DNA of 64,000 nt. Source: Flavobacterium sp. (GTDB lineage: Bacteria; Bacteroidota; Bacteroidia; Flavobacteriales; Flavobacteriaceae). The position numbers and the translations under genes were made by a program. Position 1 is the stretch's first letter. Each line of letters begins with the position of its first letter. The stretch lies in NCBI GenBank assembly GCA_023251135.1, contig JAHEZJ010000006.1:1-64000 (forward strand), read 5' to 3'. Positions 44,323 to 53,876 of this stretch are shown in pieces. The notes under the pieces are model-generated. The model saw only the letters and a list, made by a program, of their open reading frames with translations, ran no database searches and had not been told where the DNA came from.

Positions 44323-44538
44323 TTTGTTTTTTTAGCAGAGATAAGATTGGTTTAAATTTTAGCTTTAATTCGACGCAGATAAAACGGATTTACTTCGTAA
44401 AACCCGGATAGACACAGATTTTTTTCTCTTTTAATGAGTTTACAATTTTTAAGATCTGTTTTTATCTGCGTTGAAGTAAGACGTAGAATGTTAAAACCAC
44501 TTTTTGGACTTTAATTCCAATCTTAGGTATTTATATGC

Positions 44539-44574
44539 AAAAGAGACTGTTTAAATTTTTAAACAGTCTCTTTT
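44539..44574 (-). terminator. Terminator of the OmpA-family gene
   Basis: A 17-bp stem (AAAAGAGACTGTTTAAA with its complement) with a minimal loop is followed on the minus strand by T's. Its core CTGTTTA matches the aguB terminator. Confidence 0.9.
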
Positions 44575-44593
44575 TATACTAGCTTAGAATTGT

Positions 44594-45865
44594 TTATTTC
44601 ACCTGGAAAGTAACTCTTCTTACGATTTGACGGGCTTCTTTAGATTTTTTGTTCACAGAAGTATCTTCACCGTTAGCAACTACATTTAATCTTGAAGCAT
44701 CAATTCCTGCATTAGTTGCGATTTTTTTCACAGCTTCAGCTCTTTTTCTTGATAATTCAGTATTGTAACTAGAGTTTCCAATTTCATCTGCATATCCAAT
44801 AATATCTGCTGATTTACCAGGATTGTTTTTCAGGTATTTCACTAAGAAATCAACACCAGATAGAGAAGTATTGGTTGGTTTAGAAGAGTTGAAATCAAAG
44901 TATACATTTACATATCCTCCGTTAATTAATTCTTCAACCGTTTTGTTTGTCGGAGCTGCTGCCTCGCTGCCTTTTTTAGCATACGTTTTATCTAAATAGC
45001 TTTCTAATTCATCCGGAACACCATTTTGATTGGTATCTATAGATTGACCTTTTGTATTTACGGCAACTCCAGAGATTGTGTTAGGTTCTAAATCATACAA
45101 ATCAGCAACACCATCTTTATCAGTATCAATAAGATTAGTCTCAATAGTAGTAACTCGGTCTTCTAACTTGTTTAATCTTTCATTGTCTTCAGAATACCAG
45201 TCAGCATGTTTTTGGTTTTTACCTAAGTAGAAAGTCAAACCAACAGAAGCGTTTAACATTACACCATCTAATGAACCGGTAGCTGGGACTCCTTTTCCAT
45301 CAAAATTGTGATTTTGTCTTCCGTTAACAATACCTGTAAGGTCTCCCGTTAAAGCAATTCTGTTGCTTAATTTAACTTGACCTGTTAAACCCATAATTCC
45401 ATGAGCCATGTAATCTTTACCGTCAAAACCTTTATCGCTGCTTAATTGCGAAACACCAAAACCTCCATGTGCCAATAAGCCGAAAGTGTTAGTCCAGGTT
45501 TCAAAGTTTAAAGCTCTTCCAAGGTTAATAACCCCTTGTAAACTTGCTCTGTAATATTTGCTGTCAAATTCTGGAGTGTCTTTGCGTTCCTTAAATTGAT
45601 CGTATCCAACATCCAGTTTCAAACCAAACTTAGGATTAAACATGTATCTTACCCCTAAATCTGCGTGAAACGGACTAACTGATTCTGTTGAATAACCCGG
45701 TGTCATTGCTCTCATAGGCTTATTTAAACCACCATTCAATTCTATAGACCATTTATTGTAAGCAGGTTTGTCAATTGAAGACTGTGTCGATGTCGTTGCT
45801 GCGTTTTGTGCACTGGCAGCGATTGATAGTAGTAAAAGTGATACTGAAGCTAATTTCTTTTTCAT
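44594..45865 (-). CDS. OmpA family outer-membrane protein
   Basis: This protein of 423 residues from ATG 45865 (an ATG three codons earlier adds nothing) starts with a signal peptide (KKKLASVSLLLLSIAASAQ). Residues 40-210 form a beta-barrel that repeats LG(V/L)-type strands. A thrombospondin-type-3 calcium-binding segment follows (DTDKDGVADLYDLEPNT, DTNQNGVPDELESY), and the OmpA/MotB domain ends the protein: VYFDFNSSKPT, IIGYADEIGNSSYNTELSRKRAEAV, with the Asp/Arg pair that holds peptidoglycan. It links the outer membrane to the wall and is probably abundant. It is transcribed alone. Confidence 0.93.
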   Translation of the reverse strand: MKKKLASVSLLLLSIAASAQNAATTSTQSSIDKPAYNKWSIELNGGLNKPMRAMTPGYSTESVSPFHADLGVRYMFNPKFGLKLDVGYDQFKERKDTPEFDSKYYRASLQGVINLGRALNFETWTNTFGLLAHGGFGVSQLSSDKGFDGKDYMAHGIMGLTGQVKLSNRIALTGDLTGIVNGRQNHNFDGKGVPATGSLDGVMLNASVGLTFYLGKNQKHADWYSEDNERLNKLEDRVTTIETNLIDTDKDGVADLYDLEPNTISGVAVNTKGQSIDTNQNGVPDELESYLDKTYAKKGSEAAAPTNKTVEELINGGYVNVYFDFNSSKPTNTSLSGVDFLVKYLKNNPGKSADIIGYADEIGNSSYNTELSRKRAEAVKKIATNAGIDASRLNVVANGEDTSVNKKSKEARQIVRRVTFQVK

Positions 45866-46029
45866 GATATCCAAATTTTAATTTAATATAATTAGTGAGT
45901 CTTAATCTTTAAACTCAGGACAAAATTATACTACCAGATTTAGATAGTGTTCTATTTGCTCTTACATAATTCCCATCTTTTGGGTTTTAATTATGTAAAT
46001 ACGTTAACAGAATCAAAATATTTGGGCAA

Positions 46030-46063
46030 AAAAGAGGGCAAAATTTAAATTTTGCCCTCTTTT
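46030..46063 (-). terminator. Terminator of the beta-propeller lipoprotein gene
   Basis: A 17-bp perfect palindrome, AAAAGAGGGCAAAATTT with its complement, lies 20 bases behind the stop. Confidence 0.9.
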
Positions 46064-46082
46064 GAATTTGTATATGTGAAAG

Positions 46083-47603
46083 TTATTTTAAATCTGGCTG
46101 GTATATTTTTACCGTTCCATCTCCCTCACTACTAACGACTAACAGACTTCTTTTTGTCGGACTTTTTGAAGCCGGAATGAAAAGTACCCCTTCAGGAGCA
46201 TCGCCCGTTTTTACGGTTTGCAAATATTGCGGAGAAGTTGGGTTGGTTACATCATAAGTCATAAAAGCATCTGATCTTTCTAAACCTACAAACAAAATAT
46301 TTTGAGATCCCATTTTAGCAACCACCACAGCTTCGGGCTCAGAACCCTTATCGTCACTGCGTTTGTCATCGTAAGTTCCAAGTTCGTTTGTTTTTTTATC
46401 TACGTCATTTTTACTGTCATAAACAATTTTTCCTGTGTTTCCGTTCCAGATTGAGAAAGAACGGCCTCCAAACGCTACCATTTCGTCCAGGTCACCGTCA
46501 CCATCAGCATCACCCATATCTGCGATAAGGTTTAGTCTTCCTAAATTAGTTTCCAGTTTTAAGGCGGCAGCATCAGGAAAGGCAGTTGCGTCCAGCTTCA
46601 TGTCTTTCATTCTTTTTATATCGCTATAAGCAGTATATTCACGGGCATCACCTTCGTTGGCAGTCACAAAATAAGGGACATTATTGGCTGAAAAGTGACT
46701 AATCGCATCCGGCATAAACATTCCTTTTACCTTCCATGGATTAAAAGCAATTTTATCGTCTTTATCACTCACATCGATAGCATTCTCAGCGGTATTGAAA
46801 TTTTTAAAACCTAAAGGATAAATCGCTGTGATGGTTTTTGAAGTTATATCTACTTTGGCAACACCATTATTTTCCTGTAAAGTAACCCAGGCCGTTTTAG
46901 AATCATCGGATATCGTGATGTATTCAGGTTCAATATCCTGAGCAAAACTCTTCGCAAATTTTGAAATTCTAAAGCCATCCTTTTTTAAAGTTTCAGCCTG
47001 ACCGCTAAAAGAACTAAAATCTAAAGTCGTAACAGCATAAGTAGCGGTTTCAATAATAGAAATTGTTCCGTTTGGATCCTGTGAATAATCGGTATTAGGT
47101 TCTCCTTCATTGGCCGTCATAATGTATTTTCCGTCTGGCGAGAAAACAATCATATCCGGTAATGCACCAACAGTAACCTGTTTGATTAGGCTGTAATCGC
47201 TGGTATTAAAAACAACAACCTTTCCATTTCCCTGTTTGTTTACTGTCGATTCTAAAGCAACGGCCAGTTTGCCATCATAAACCGCAACACTATTAGAAGC
47301 GCCTTCGTAGGGTGTTAAATCAATCTTACCAATTTTGGTTGGTTTTGTAGGATCGGAAATGTCAATTACATCAATTTGATTGGTTCCGCTATTGTTTACT
47401 GTAAAAAGTCTTTTTGTTTTTTCGTCGTAGGCCGAAATTTCTGCAGCAGCTTCCCCGCCAATGGTTATAGAACCAATTTCTTTGAATGATCCCGGATTTT
47501 CATTTACCACGACTTCAGGTTCCTGATTGTTTGAAGTTTCATCATTATTACAACTTGCCATTACAAATAAAGCAGCTAATAATGAAAGGCTTAAATTTTT
47601 CAT
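46083..47603 (-). CDS. Choice-of-anchor I type beta-propeller lipoprotein
   Basis: This protein of 506 residues from ATG 47603 has a lipoprotein signal peptide with Cys in LFVMASCNNDE. The body is a seven-blade-like propeller of the YncE/choice-of-anchor I kind: LFTVNNSGTNQIDVIDI, DMIVFSPDGKYIMTANEGEPN, PEYITISDDSKTAWVTLQENN, YFVTANEGDAREY, FGGRSFSIWNGNTGK and the late VGLERSDAFMTYDV and LLVVSSEGDGTVKIY. Homologues are extracellular or cell-surface proteins, sometimes tied to phosphatase activity in older annotations. No enzymatic residue can be assigned. Confidence 0.82.
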   Translation of the reverse strand: MKNLSLSLLAALFVMASCNNDETSNNQEPEVVVNENPGSFKEIGSITIGGEAAAEISAYDEKTKRLFTVNNSGTNQIDVIDISDPTKPTKIGKIDLTPYEGASNSVAVYDGKLAVALESTVNKQGNGKVVVFNTSDYSLIKQVTVGALPDMIVFSPDGKYIMTANEGEPNTDYSQDPNGTISIIETATYAVTTLDFSSFSGQAETLKKDGFRISKFAKSFAQDIEPEYITISDDSKTAWVTLQENNGVAKVDITSKTITAIYPLGFKNFNTAENAIDVSDKDDKIAFNPWKVKGMFMPDAISHFSANNVPYFVTANEGDAREYTAYSDIKRMKDMKLDATAFPDAAALKLETNLGRLNLIADMGDADGDGDLDEMVAFGGRSFSIWNGNTGKIVYDSKNDVDKKTNELGTYDDKRSDDKGSEPEAVVVAKMGSQNILFVGLERSDAFMTYDVTNPTSPQYLQTVKTGDAPEGVLFIPASKSPTKRSLLVVSSEGDGTVKIYQPDLK

Positions 47604-47750
47604 TGTTGTGTTTTTTAGTTTTGCCAAATGTAATTAGCAGATGCTGGTCGTATATTAAGGCTCTATTATTTTATCTTTAACTTAATCTGTCAATTGGATA
47701 ATTATCTAATTATCCAATTATCACATTGTATAATTTTCACATTATCTCAT

Positions 47751-47758
47751 TATCTTTG
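47751..47758 (+). promoter_or_regulatory. -7 box of aguA
   Basis: TATCTTTG matches TAnnTTTG and lies 25 bases ahead of the aguA ATG. Upstream (47690-47750) is AT-rich word-repeat DNA (ATTATCTAATTATCCAATTATC). Confidence 0.55.
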
Positions 47759-47783
47759 TGCACTTTCAAATTAGAACCTTTTT

Positions 47784-48824
47784 ATGTCAACAAATAATAG
47801 AAGATTTCCAGCGGAATGGGAGAAACAACAAGGAATTGTATTGTGTTTTCCGCATAACGGAAACGACTGGCCGGGAAAATACGAAGCTGTTCAATGGGCT
47901 TTTGTAGAATTTATTAAAAAAGTAGCCACTTTTGAAACCGTTTTTTTGGTGGTAGCCGATGAAAAACTAAAAGAAAAAGTAGGCGAAATGCTGGAAAGAG
48001 CGCGCGTAAACGTAGCGAATGTTTCTTTCATTATTCATAAAACCAATAGAAGCTGGATGCGCGATTCAGGACCAATCATTGTACAAAATGGTTCGAAAAG
48101 AGAAGCGTTGAATTTTAATTTTAACGGTTGGGCTAAGTATAAAAATTACCAACTGGACAAATTTGTTCCTTCTAAGATAGCTGATTTTATTGATGTTCCG
48201 CTTACACAGGTCATGTATAAAGGAAAACCTGTAATTGTAGAAGGTGGTGCAATTGATGTAAACGGAAAAGGAACCTTACTGACTTCTGAAGAATGTTTGA
48301 TGCATCCTACGATTCAGGTTCGAAATGAAAACTTCACCAAAGAAGATTACGAAGCTGTATTTAAAGAGTACCTGGGAGTTACCAATGTAATATGGTTAGG
48401 GGATGGAATAGAAGGAGATGATACACACGGACATATTGATGATTTATGCCGATTTGTAAACGAAGATACCATTGTAACTATTGTAGAAACAGATAAAAAC
48501 GATTCCAATTATAAACCTTTACAGGACAACTTAAAACGTTTGCAAAATGCAAAATTGGAGGATGGGAAATCACCAACGATTGTAGCTTTGCCAATGCCGA
48601 AGCGTGTAGACTTCGAAACCTTAAGATTACCGGCCAGTTATGCTAATTTCTTAATTCTGAATAACTGCGTTTTAGTTCCTACTTTTAACGACAGCAATGA
48701 TCGTGTCGCTTTAAATATACTTTCAGAATGTTTTCCTGACAGAGAAGTGATCGGAATAAGCTGTATTGATTTTATCTGGGGATTCGGAACACTACACTGT
48801 TTGAGCCAGCAGATCCCGGCTTAA
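47784..48824 (+). CDS. aguA: Agmatine deiminase
   Basis: AguA converts agmatine to N-carbamoylputrescine and ammonia. It has 346 residues, the family size. The guanidine-modifying fold shows PAEWEKQQGIVLCFPHNG, the Asp/Asn region SWMRDSGPIIVQ, GDDTHGHIDDLCRFV with the catalytic His and Asp, and the nucleophile Cys339 in GFGTLHCLSQQIPA. The N-terminal motif is as in agmatine rather than peptidylarginine deiminases. With aguB it gives putrescine from arginine-derived agmatine; an arginine decarboxylase is not in the window. Confidence 0.94.
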   Translation: MSTNNRRFPAEWEKQQGIVLCFPHNGNDWPGKYEAVQWAFVEFIKKVATFETVFLVVADEKLKEKVGEMLERARVNVANVSFIIHKTNRSWMRDSGPIIVQNGSKREALNFNFNGWAKYKNYQLDKFVPSKIADFIDVPLTQVMYKGKPVIVEGGAIDVNGKGTLLTSEECLMHPTIQVRNENFTKEDYEAVFKEYLGVTNVIWLGDGIEGDDTHGHIDDLCRFVNEDTIVTIVETDKNDSNYKPLQDNLKRLQNAKLEDGKSPTIVALPMPKRVDFETLRLPASYANFLILNNCVLVPTFNDSNDRVALNILSECFPDREVIGISCIDFIWGFGTLHCLSQQIPA

Positions 48825-48831
48825 TAGGGAG

Positions 48832-48891
48832 CACAGATGGAATGGATTTTCACAGAGTGTAAAAAAACATTTTTAATACTTTTCATCTGTG
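48832..48891. repeat. CACAGATG...CATCTGTG palindromic element
   Basis: CACAGATG (48832-48839) and CATCTGTG (48884-48891) flank an AT-rich centre. It belongs with the elements at 25863, 44373 and 61135. Confidence 0.65.
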
Positions 48892-48909
48892 GTGGAAATA
48901 AACATAAAA

Positions 48910-48938
48910 AAAACCTTGTTAGTTGCTAACAAGGTTTT
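48910..48938. terminator. Bidirectional terminator between aguA and fahA
   Basis: AAACCTTGTTAG (48911-48922) and its complement (48926-48937) form a 12-bp stem around TTG with A's before and T's after. It serves the convergent genes. Confidence 0.9.
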
Positions 48939-48972
48939 TTATTTATATATCTTTCGATACGGCAGTATCTCT

Positions 48973-50256
48973 TCATTGTCTCACAAAAGGAGGTAACAAT
49001 TGGCTTGAAACTTCTCCAAAACCAATACGTACTTCATTGCTTTCACAGAAACCTTTGATAATTACCGTATCTCCGTCTTCAATAAATTTACGTTCGCTTC
49101 CGTCCTTTAATGTTATAGGGTTTTTACCTCCCCAAGTTAGTTCTAACATCGAACCAAAACTGTCCGGAGTTGGGCCAGAAATAGTTCCGGAACCCATCAT
49201 GTCACCAGAATTCACACGACATCCGTTTGAAGTATGATGTGTTAGTTGCTGGGCCATAGACCAGTACATATATTTGAAGTTAGATTTTGAAATTACAGTT
49301 TCTTCTTGGTTTTCAGGCTTTAAAGAAACTTCTAAGTGAATGTCAAAAGCTTTTTTTCCTTTGGTTTGTAAATAAGGAAGCGGGGTAGGATCTTGCTTAG
49401 GTCCTTTAGTTCTAAAAGGTTCTAAAGCATCCATAGTAATAATCCATGGAGAGATTGAAGAAGCAAAGTTTTTAGCTAAAAACGGCCCTAGTGGCACATA
49501 CTCCCATTTTTGAATATCACGTGCACTCCAGTCGTTTAATAAAACCATTCCGAAAATATAGTCCTCAGCTTCAAAAGTCGAAATGTTTTCGCCCATTACA
49601 TTTACATCTGTAGTGATGAAAGCAGTTTCCAATTCAAAGTCTACTAAACGCGAAGCACCAAATACCGGGGTATCATGTCCTGCAGGCAAAGTTTGCCCCA
49701 TTGGACGGTGTACCGGAATTCCTGACGGAACAATTGTAGAACTTCTTCCGTGGTATCCTACCGGAATGTGCAGCCAGTTTGGCAATAGAGCGTTTTCAGG
49801 ATCACGGAACATTTTCCCAACGTTCGTAGCGTGTTCTTTACTCGAATAAAAGTCAGTATAATCACCAATTAGTACAGGCAATTGCATTTCGACATCATCG
49901 ATTTTGAAAATAACGATGTCGCGGTCTTTTGCTGAATCTCTAAGTTGTGGATTGGTTTCGTCGAAAATATCAGCGATACGATTTCGAACAAGTCGCCATG
50001 TTTTTTTTCCATCAGAAATAAAATCATTTAGCGTATCCTGCATGAACATATCATCTGTAAGATCTATTCCTGCAAAATAATTTAATTGTTGTAAAGCCCC
50101 TAAGTCTATAGCGTAATCGCCAATTCTTGTTCCTACAGTAACGACATTTTCTTTGGTAAGAAATACACCGAAAGGGATGTTTTGAATGGGGAAGTCACTA
50201 TTTTGTGGTACTTCTAACCATGATTTTCTTTTAGTATCGTTGGCGGTTATCGGCAT
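48973..50256 (-). CDS. fahA: Fumarylacetoacetase
   Basis: This enzyme hydrolyses fumarylacetoacetate to fumarate and acetoacetate, the last step of tyrosine/homogentisate breakdown. It has 427 residues. The N-terminal SH3-like part is about 1-125, then the FAH fold: DFYSSKEHATNVGKMFR carries the active-site region, HIPVGYHGRSSTIVPSG, ELETAFITTD, NDWSARDIQKWEYVPLGPFLAKN, and the late GDMMGSGTISGPTPDSFGS. The upstream tyrosine-pathway genes are not in the window. It diverges from glyA with 108 bases between. Confidence 0.94.
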   Translation of the reverse strand: MPITANDTKRKSWLEVPQNSDFPIQNIPFGVFLTKENVVTVGTRIGDYAIDLGALQQLNYFAGIDLTDDMFMQDTLNDFISDGKKTWRLVRNRIADIFDETNPQLRDSAKDRDIVIFKIDDVEMQLPVLIGDYTDFYSSKEHATNVGKMFRDPENALLPNWLHIPVGYHGRSSTIVPSGIPVHRPMGQTLPAGHDTPVFGASRLVDFELETAFITTDVNVMGENISTFEAEDYIFGMVLLNDWSARDIQKWEYVPLGPFLAKNFASSISPWIITMDALEPFRTKGPKQDPTPLPYLQTKGKKAFDIHLEVSLKPENQEETVISKSNFKYMYWSMAQQLTHHTSNGCRVNSGDMMGSGTISGPTPDSFGSMLELTWGGKNPITLKDGSERKFIEDGDTVIIKGFCESNEVRIGFGEVSSQLLPPFVRQ

Positions 50257-50364
50257 GTGGATGTTAATTATTTGTTGAAAAATTCTATGTCAAATATATC
50301 ATAATCTAACAGTTTGACAAACGTTTTTTTGTATTTTTGCAGGAAATTAACGAAAATCAAAAAA

Positions 50365-51639
50365 ATGCAACGCGACGAACAAATTTTTGACCTTATACTA
50401 GAGGAACAAGACAGACAAATTCACGGATTAGAACTTATCGCTTCAGAGAATTTTGTAAGTGATGAGGTAATGGAAGCAGCTGGTTCTGTTTTAACTAACA
50501 AATATGCTGAGGGATATCCTGGCAAAAGATACTACGGAGGATGCGAAGTAGTAGACGTAATTGAGCAAATCGCAATTGACAGAGCCAAAGAATTATTTGG
50601 AGCTGAATATGCAAACGTTCAGCCACACTCAGGATCTCAGGCTAATACATCAGTTTACCATGCATGTTTAAATCCTGGAGATACTATTTTAGGTTTCGAC
50701 TTATCACACGGAGGTCACTTAACTCACGGTTCGCCGGTAAACTTCTCAGGTCGTTTGTACCGTCCTGTTTTTTATGGTGTAGATGCTGAAACAGGTCGTT
50801 TAAACTATGATAAAATTCAGGAAATTGCAACTAAGGAACAACCAAAATTAATCATCGCTGGAGCTTCGGCTTATTCACGTGATATGGATTTTGCACGTTT
50901 CAGAGAAATCGCTGACAGCGTAGGGGCAATCTTGTTTGCTGATATTTCTCACCCTGCAGGTCTTATTGCTAAAGGATTAATGAATGACCCGATTCCACAT
51001 TGTCATATTGTTTCTACAACTACTCATAAAACATTACGCGGACCACGTGGAGGTTTGATCTTAATGGGGAAAGATTTCGAAAACCCACAAGGATTAAAAA
51101 CTCCAAAAGGAGAAATCAGAATGATGTCTTCTTTATTAGATCTTGCTGTTTTCCCTGGAAACCAAGGTGGACCTTTAATGCACATTATTGCCGCTAAAGC
51201 AGTAGCTTTTGGTGAAGCATTAAAAGATGAATTCTTTACTTACGCGATGCAATTGCAGAAAAATGCAAACGCTATGGCAGATGCTTTCGTAAAAAGAGGA
51301 TACAACATTATTTCAGGAGGAACAGATAACCACATGATGCTTATCGACTTAAGAAATAAAGGGATCTCTGGTAAAGAAGCTGAAAACGCATTAGTAAAAG
51401 CTGAAATTACAGTAAATAAAAATATGGTTCCATTTGATGATAAATCACCATTTGTAACCTCAGGTATCCGTGTTGGAACAGCTGCAATCACTACTCGTGG
51501 TTTAGTTGAAGAAGATATGGAAACGATTGTTGCTTTAATCGACAGAGTACTTACAGATCATACCAATGAAGCTGTTATCGAAGAAGTAGCAAACGAAGTA
51601 AACGAAATGATGAGCGAAAGACCGATTTTCTCATACTAA
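50365..51639 (+). CDS. glyA: Serine hydroxymethyltransferase
   Basis: GlyA interconverts serine and glycine with tetrahydrofolate and is the main source of one-carbon units. It has 424 residues from ATG 50365; the earlier start at 50314 overlaps the promoter. The PLP lysine is Lys222 in [19 protein letters not shown]. Family blocks are [46 protein letters not shown] and the C-terminal [24 protein letters not shown] -7 box at 50332-50339 is the probable promoter. Codon use is smooth and even, as in highly expressed genes. Confidence 0.97.
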   Translation: MQRDEQIFDLILEEQDRQIHGLELIASENFVSDEVMEAAGSVLTNKYAEGYPGKRYYGGCEVVDVIEQIAIDRAKELFGAEYANVQPHSGSQANTSVYHACLNPGDTILGFDLSHGGHLTHGSPVNFSGRLYRPVFYGVDAETGRLNYDKIQEIATKEQPKLIIAGASAYSRDMDFARFREIADSVGAILFADISHPAGLIAKGLMNDPIPHCHIVSTTTHKTLRGPRGGLILMGKDFENPQGLKTPKGEIRMMSSLLDLAVFPGNQGGPLMHIIAAKAVAFGEALKDEFFTYAMQLQKNANAMADAFVKRGYNIISGGTDNHMMLIDLRNKGISGKEAENALVKAEITVNKNMVPFDDKSPFVTSGIRVGTAAITTRGLVEEDMETIVALIDRVLTDHTNEAVIEEVANEVNEMMSERPIFSY

Positions 51640-51955
51640 TAAAGTTTCAAGCTTAAAAAATTCAAGTTTAAAGTTTTGTACTGTAAAAAGTATAGAACTT
51701 TAAACTTTTTTTAATTCTGGGGAGTAAGTTGAAATGGGAAAAAAAGTTTCAAGTTTCAAGTTTCAGGTTTTGTACCTTAAAAGATATAGAGCGTTAAATC
51801 TTTTTAAGTTCTGCAAAGCAACCTGAAACCTGCAACAAAAGAAACTTGAAACAAAAGGAACTTGAAACAAAAGGAACTTGAAACAAAGAAAACCTGAAAC
51901 CTGAAACAAAAGCAACCTGAAACAAAAGCAACCTGAAACAAATAAAACAAAAAAA
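51640..51955 (+). repeat. TTTCAAG/CTTGAAAC word-repeat stretch with glyA terminator
   Basis: The hairpin AAGTTTAAAGTT/AACTTTAAACTT (51664-51675 with 51696-51707) plus T's ends glyA. The rest to the miaE ATG is a low-complexity array: GTTTCAAGTTTCAAGTTTC words on the left, and on the right many copies of AGCAACCTGAAACAAA or GGAACTTGAAACAAA. The two halves are complementary. No gene is supported. Confidence 0.8.
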
Positions 51956-52549
51956 ATGGGCGTACTAAGATTACAACTGCCAACCGACCCGAGATGGGTA
52001 AATATCGTAGAGAAAAATATTGAGGAAATCCTGACGGATCATGCGTGGTGCGAGCAAAAAGCAGCAACAAATGCCATTACGATTATCACGAATAATTCTG
52101 AACACCAGGATTTGGTGCAGGACTTATTGGCTTTAGCCAAAGAAGAAATTGATCATTTTGAGCAGGTGCATAACATCATTATTAAAAGAGGACTAAAGTT
52201 AGGACGTGAACGCAAAGACGACTATGTAAACGAACTGTACCAGTACATGAAGAAAAGCGGAGACGGAAGCCGAGTGTCGGGACTAGTGGAAAGACTATTG
52301 TTTTCGGCGATGATCGAGGCCAGAAGCTGTGAGCGTTTTAAGGTTTTGTCTGAAAATATTCAGGACGAAGAGTTGGCTGTTTTTTACAGAGAGTTAATGG
52401 AAAGCGAAGCCGGGCATTACACTACTTTTATCACTTATGCCAGAAAGTACGGCGTGGGAATTGACGTTGAAAAGCGTTGGAGAGAATGGCTTGCCTACGA
52501 AGAATCTATTATTACTAATTACGGAAAAGGGGAGACTATTCACGGGTAG
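51956..52549 (+). CDS. miaE: tRNA 2-methylthio-N6-isopentenyladenosine hydroxylase
   Basis: MiaE hydroxylates the isopentenyl group at tRNA position 37 with a diiron centre. It has 197 residues of the expected ferritin-like four-helix bundle. Ligand-bearing helices appear as DHAWCEQKAATNAI, LAKEEIDHFEQVH (with ExxH), MIEARSCERFKVL and MESEAGHYTTFIT (ExxxH-like, Glu and His). The start ATG follows the word repeat directly. It is transcribed alone, and its substrate depends on MiaA/MiaB, which lie elsewhere. Confidence 0.94.
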   Translation: MGVLRLQLPTDPRWVNIVEKNIEEILTDHAWCEQKAATNAITIITNNSEHQDLVQDLLALAKEEIDHFEQVHNIIIKRGLKLGRERKDDYVNELYQYMKKSGDGSRVSGLVERLLFSAMIEARSCERFKVLSENIQDEELAVFYRELMESEAGHYTTFITYARKYGVGIDVEKRWREWLAYEESIITNYGKGETIHG

Positions 52550-52813
52550 TTTACAGTTCACAGTCGCAGTCTCAGTTTGCGGTTACGGTTTACAGGTTAC
52601 ATTTCACATATAACATTTCACAGCTTTAGTATTTCAGTTTGAATTTTAGATGATTGTCACGTTGAACGAAGTCGAAACGCGTTTTAAATCCGCGTCTTTG
52701 CTTTAGCGAATCCGCATCACCCGCGTTCAAATATTAGCAAAGTTTTATGAGTTAAAGCTTAAAATCAGCACTCTAAAATTCCTTACATTTGAGAGTAACG
52801 AAAATTGAAAGCT
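52550..52813 (+). other. Spacer with ACAGT/ACATTTCAC words and guaC promoter
   Basis: The first 80 bases hold words such as CAGTTCACAGTCGCAGTC and ACATTTCACATATAACATTTCAC. A TACATTTG box at 52785-52792 lies 22 bases ahead of the guaC ATG. No other feature is seen. Confidence 0.55.
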
Positions 52814-53854
52814 ATGAGAATAGAAAGTGATTTGAAATTAGGATTTAAAGATGTAATGATTCGACCAAAAAGATCGACGCTAAAAAGCAGATCTGAAGTC
52901 TCGTTAGAGCAAAATTTTAAGTTTTTGCACAGTTCCGCGTCCTGGTTTGGGATTCCGATTATGGCGGCCAATATGGATACTGTCGGAACTTTTGAAATGG
53001 CTAAAGTTTTAGCAAAAGAAAAACTCTTTACCGCAATTCACAAACACTATTCTCCGCAGGAATGGAAAGAATTTTTAAAAGATGCCACTCAGGATTTCTA
53101 CGATTATATCGCCATTAGTACCGGAACAGGAAAGGAAGATTTTAAAAAAATAAGCCAGATTATTACCGAAAACCCGTTACTGAAATTCATTTGTATTGAT
53201 GTTGCCAATGGCTATTCAGAACATTTTGTTCAGTTTTTAAAACAAACCCGCAAACAATATCCCGACAAAGTGATTATTGCCGGAAATGTGGTCACCGGAG
53301 AAATGGTTGAAGAACTATTATTAGCCGGGGCCGACATTGTAAAGGTTGGTATTGGGCCGGGTTCTGTTTGTACTACTCGTGTGAAAACAGGGGTAGGCTA
53401 TCCGCAGCTTTCTGCCATTATTGAATGTGCCGATGCTGCTCACGGTTTAGGTGGACACATCATTAGTGATGGCGGTTGCAGTACACCGGGAGATGTGGCA
53501 AAAGCATTTGGTGCCGGATCTGATTTTGTAATGTTGGGCGGAATGCTCGCCGGACACACAGAAAGCGGAGGAGAGATGATTGAAATAAACGGGAATAAAT
53601 TCAAACAATTTTACGGAATGAGCTCTACAACCGCCATGGACAAACATGTTGGAGGTGTGGCAGAATATAGAGCAAGCGAAGGTAAAACCGTGCAGGTGCC
53701 TTTTAAAGGGCAGGTTATAAATACCATATTAGATATTTTGGGTGGTTTGCGAAGTACATGCACCTATGTAGGCGCTTCACGTCTAAAGGAACTTACCAAA
53801 CGAACGACCTTTATAAGAGTAAGTGAACAGGAAAATCAGGTTTTTACAAATTAA
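52814..53854 (+). CDS. guaC: GMP reductase
   Basis: GuaC reduces GMP to IMP and ammonia with NADPH, in purine salvage. It has 346 residues from ATG 52814 (the TTG at 52805 is less likely). The IMPDH/GMPR barrel is of the E. coli-type enzyme: [44 protein letters not shown], the catalytic Cys186 in [26 protein letters not shown] and [16 protein letters not shown] domains are absent, which separates it from IMP dehydrogenase. It is followed 22 bases later by a GNAT gene, probably co-transcribed. Confidence 0.95.
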   Translation: MRIESDLKLGFKDVMIRPKRSTLKSRSEVSLEQNFKFLHSSASWFGIPIMAANMDTVGTFEMAKVLAKEKLFTAIHKHYSPQEWKEFLKDATQDFYDYIAISTGTGKEDFKKISQIITENPLLKFICIDVANGYSEHFVQFLKQTRKQYPDKVIIAGNVVTGEMVEELLLAGADIVKVGIGPGSVCTTRVKTGVGYPQLSAIIECADAAHGLGGHIISDGGCSTPGDVAKAFGAGSDFVMLGGMLAGHTESGGEMIEINGNKFKQFYGMSSTTAMDKHVGGVAEYRASEGKTVQVPFKGQVINTILDILGGLRSTCTYVGASRLKELTKRTTFIRVSEQENQVFTN

Positions 53855-53876
53855 TAAAAGCATTTTAAAATAGAAT

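Larger units (their letters stand above)
44259..44593. other. Gene-free stretch with two terminators and a nested palindrome
   Basis: It holds the aguB hairpin at 44295-44322, a nested inverted repeat at 44342-44525 (outer TAAGATTGG/CCAATCTTA, inner ACGCAGATAAAA/TTTTATCTGCGT) and the OmpA-gene hairpin at 44539-44574. No coding frame is supported. Confidence 0.8.

Noticed and set aside
51840..51955. Regularly repeated AGCAACCTGAAACAAA / GGAACTTGAAACAAA units, at first glance CRISPR-like
   Set aside because: The units are contiguous and vary in length without unique spacers of constant size, and no cas gene is near; it is a low-complexity word array.
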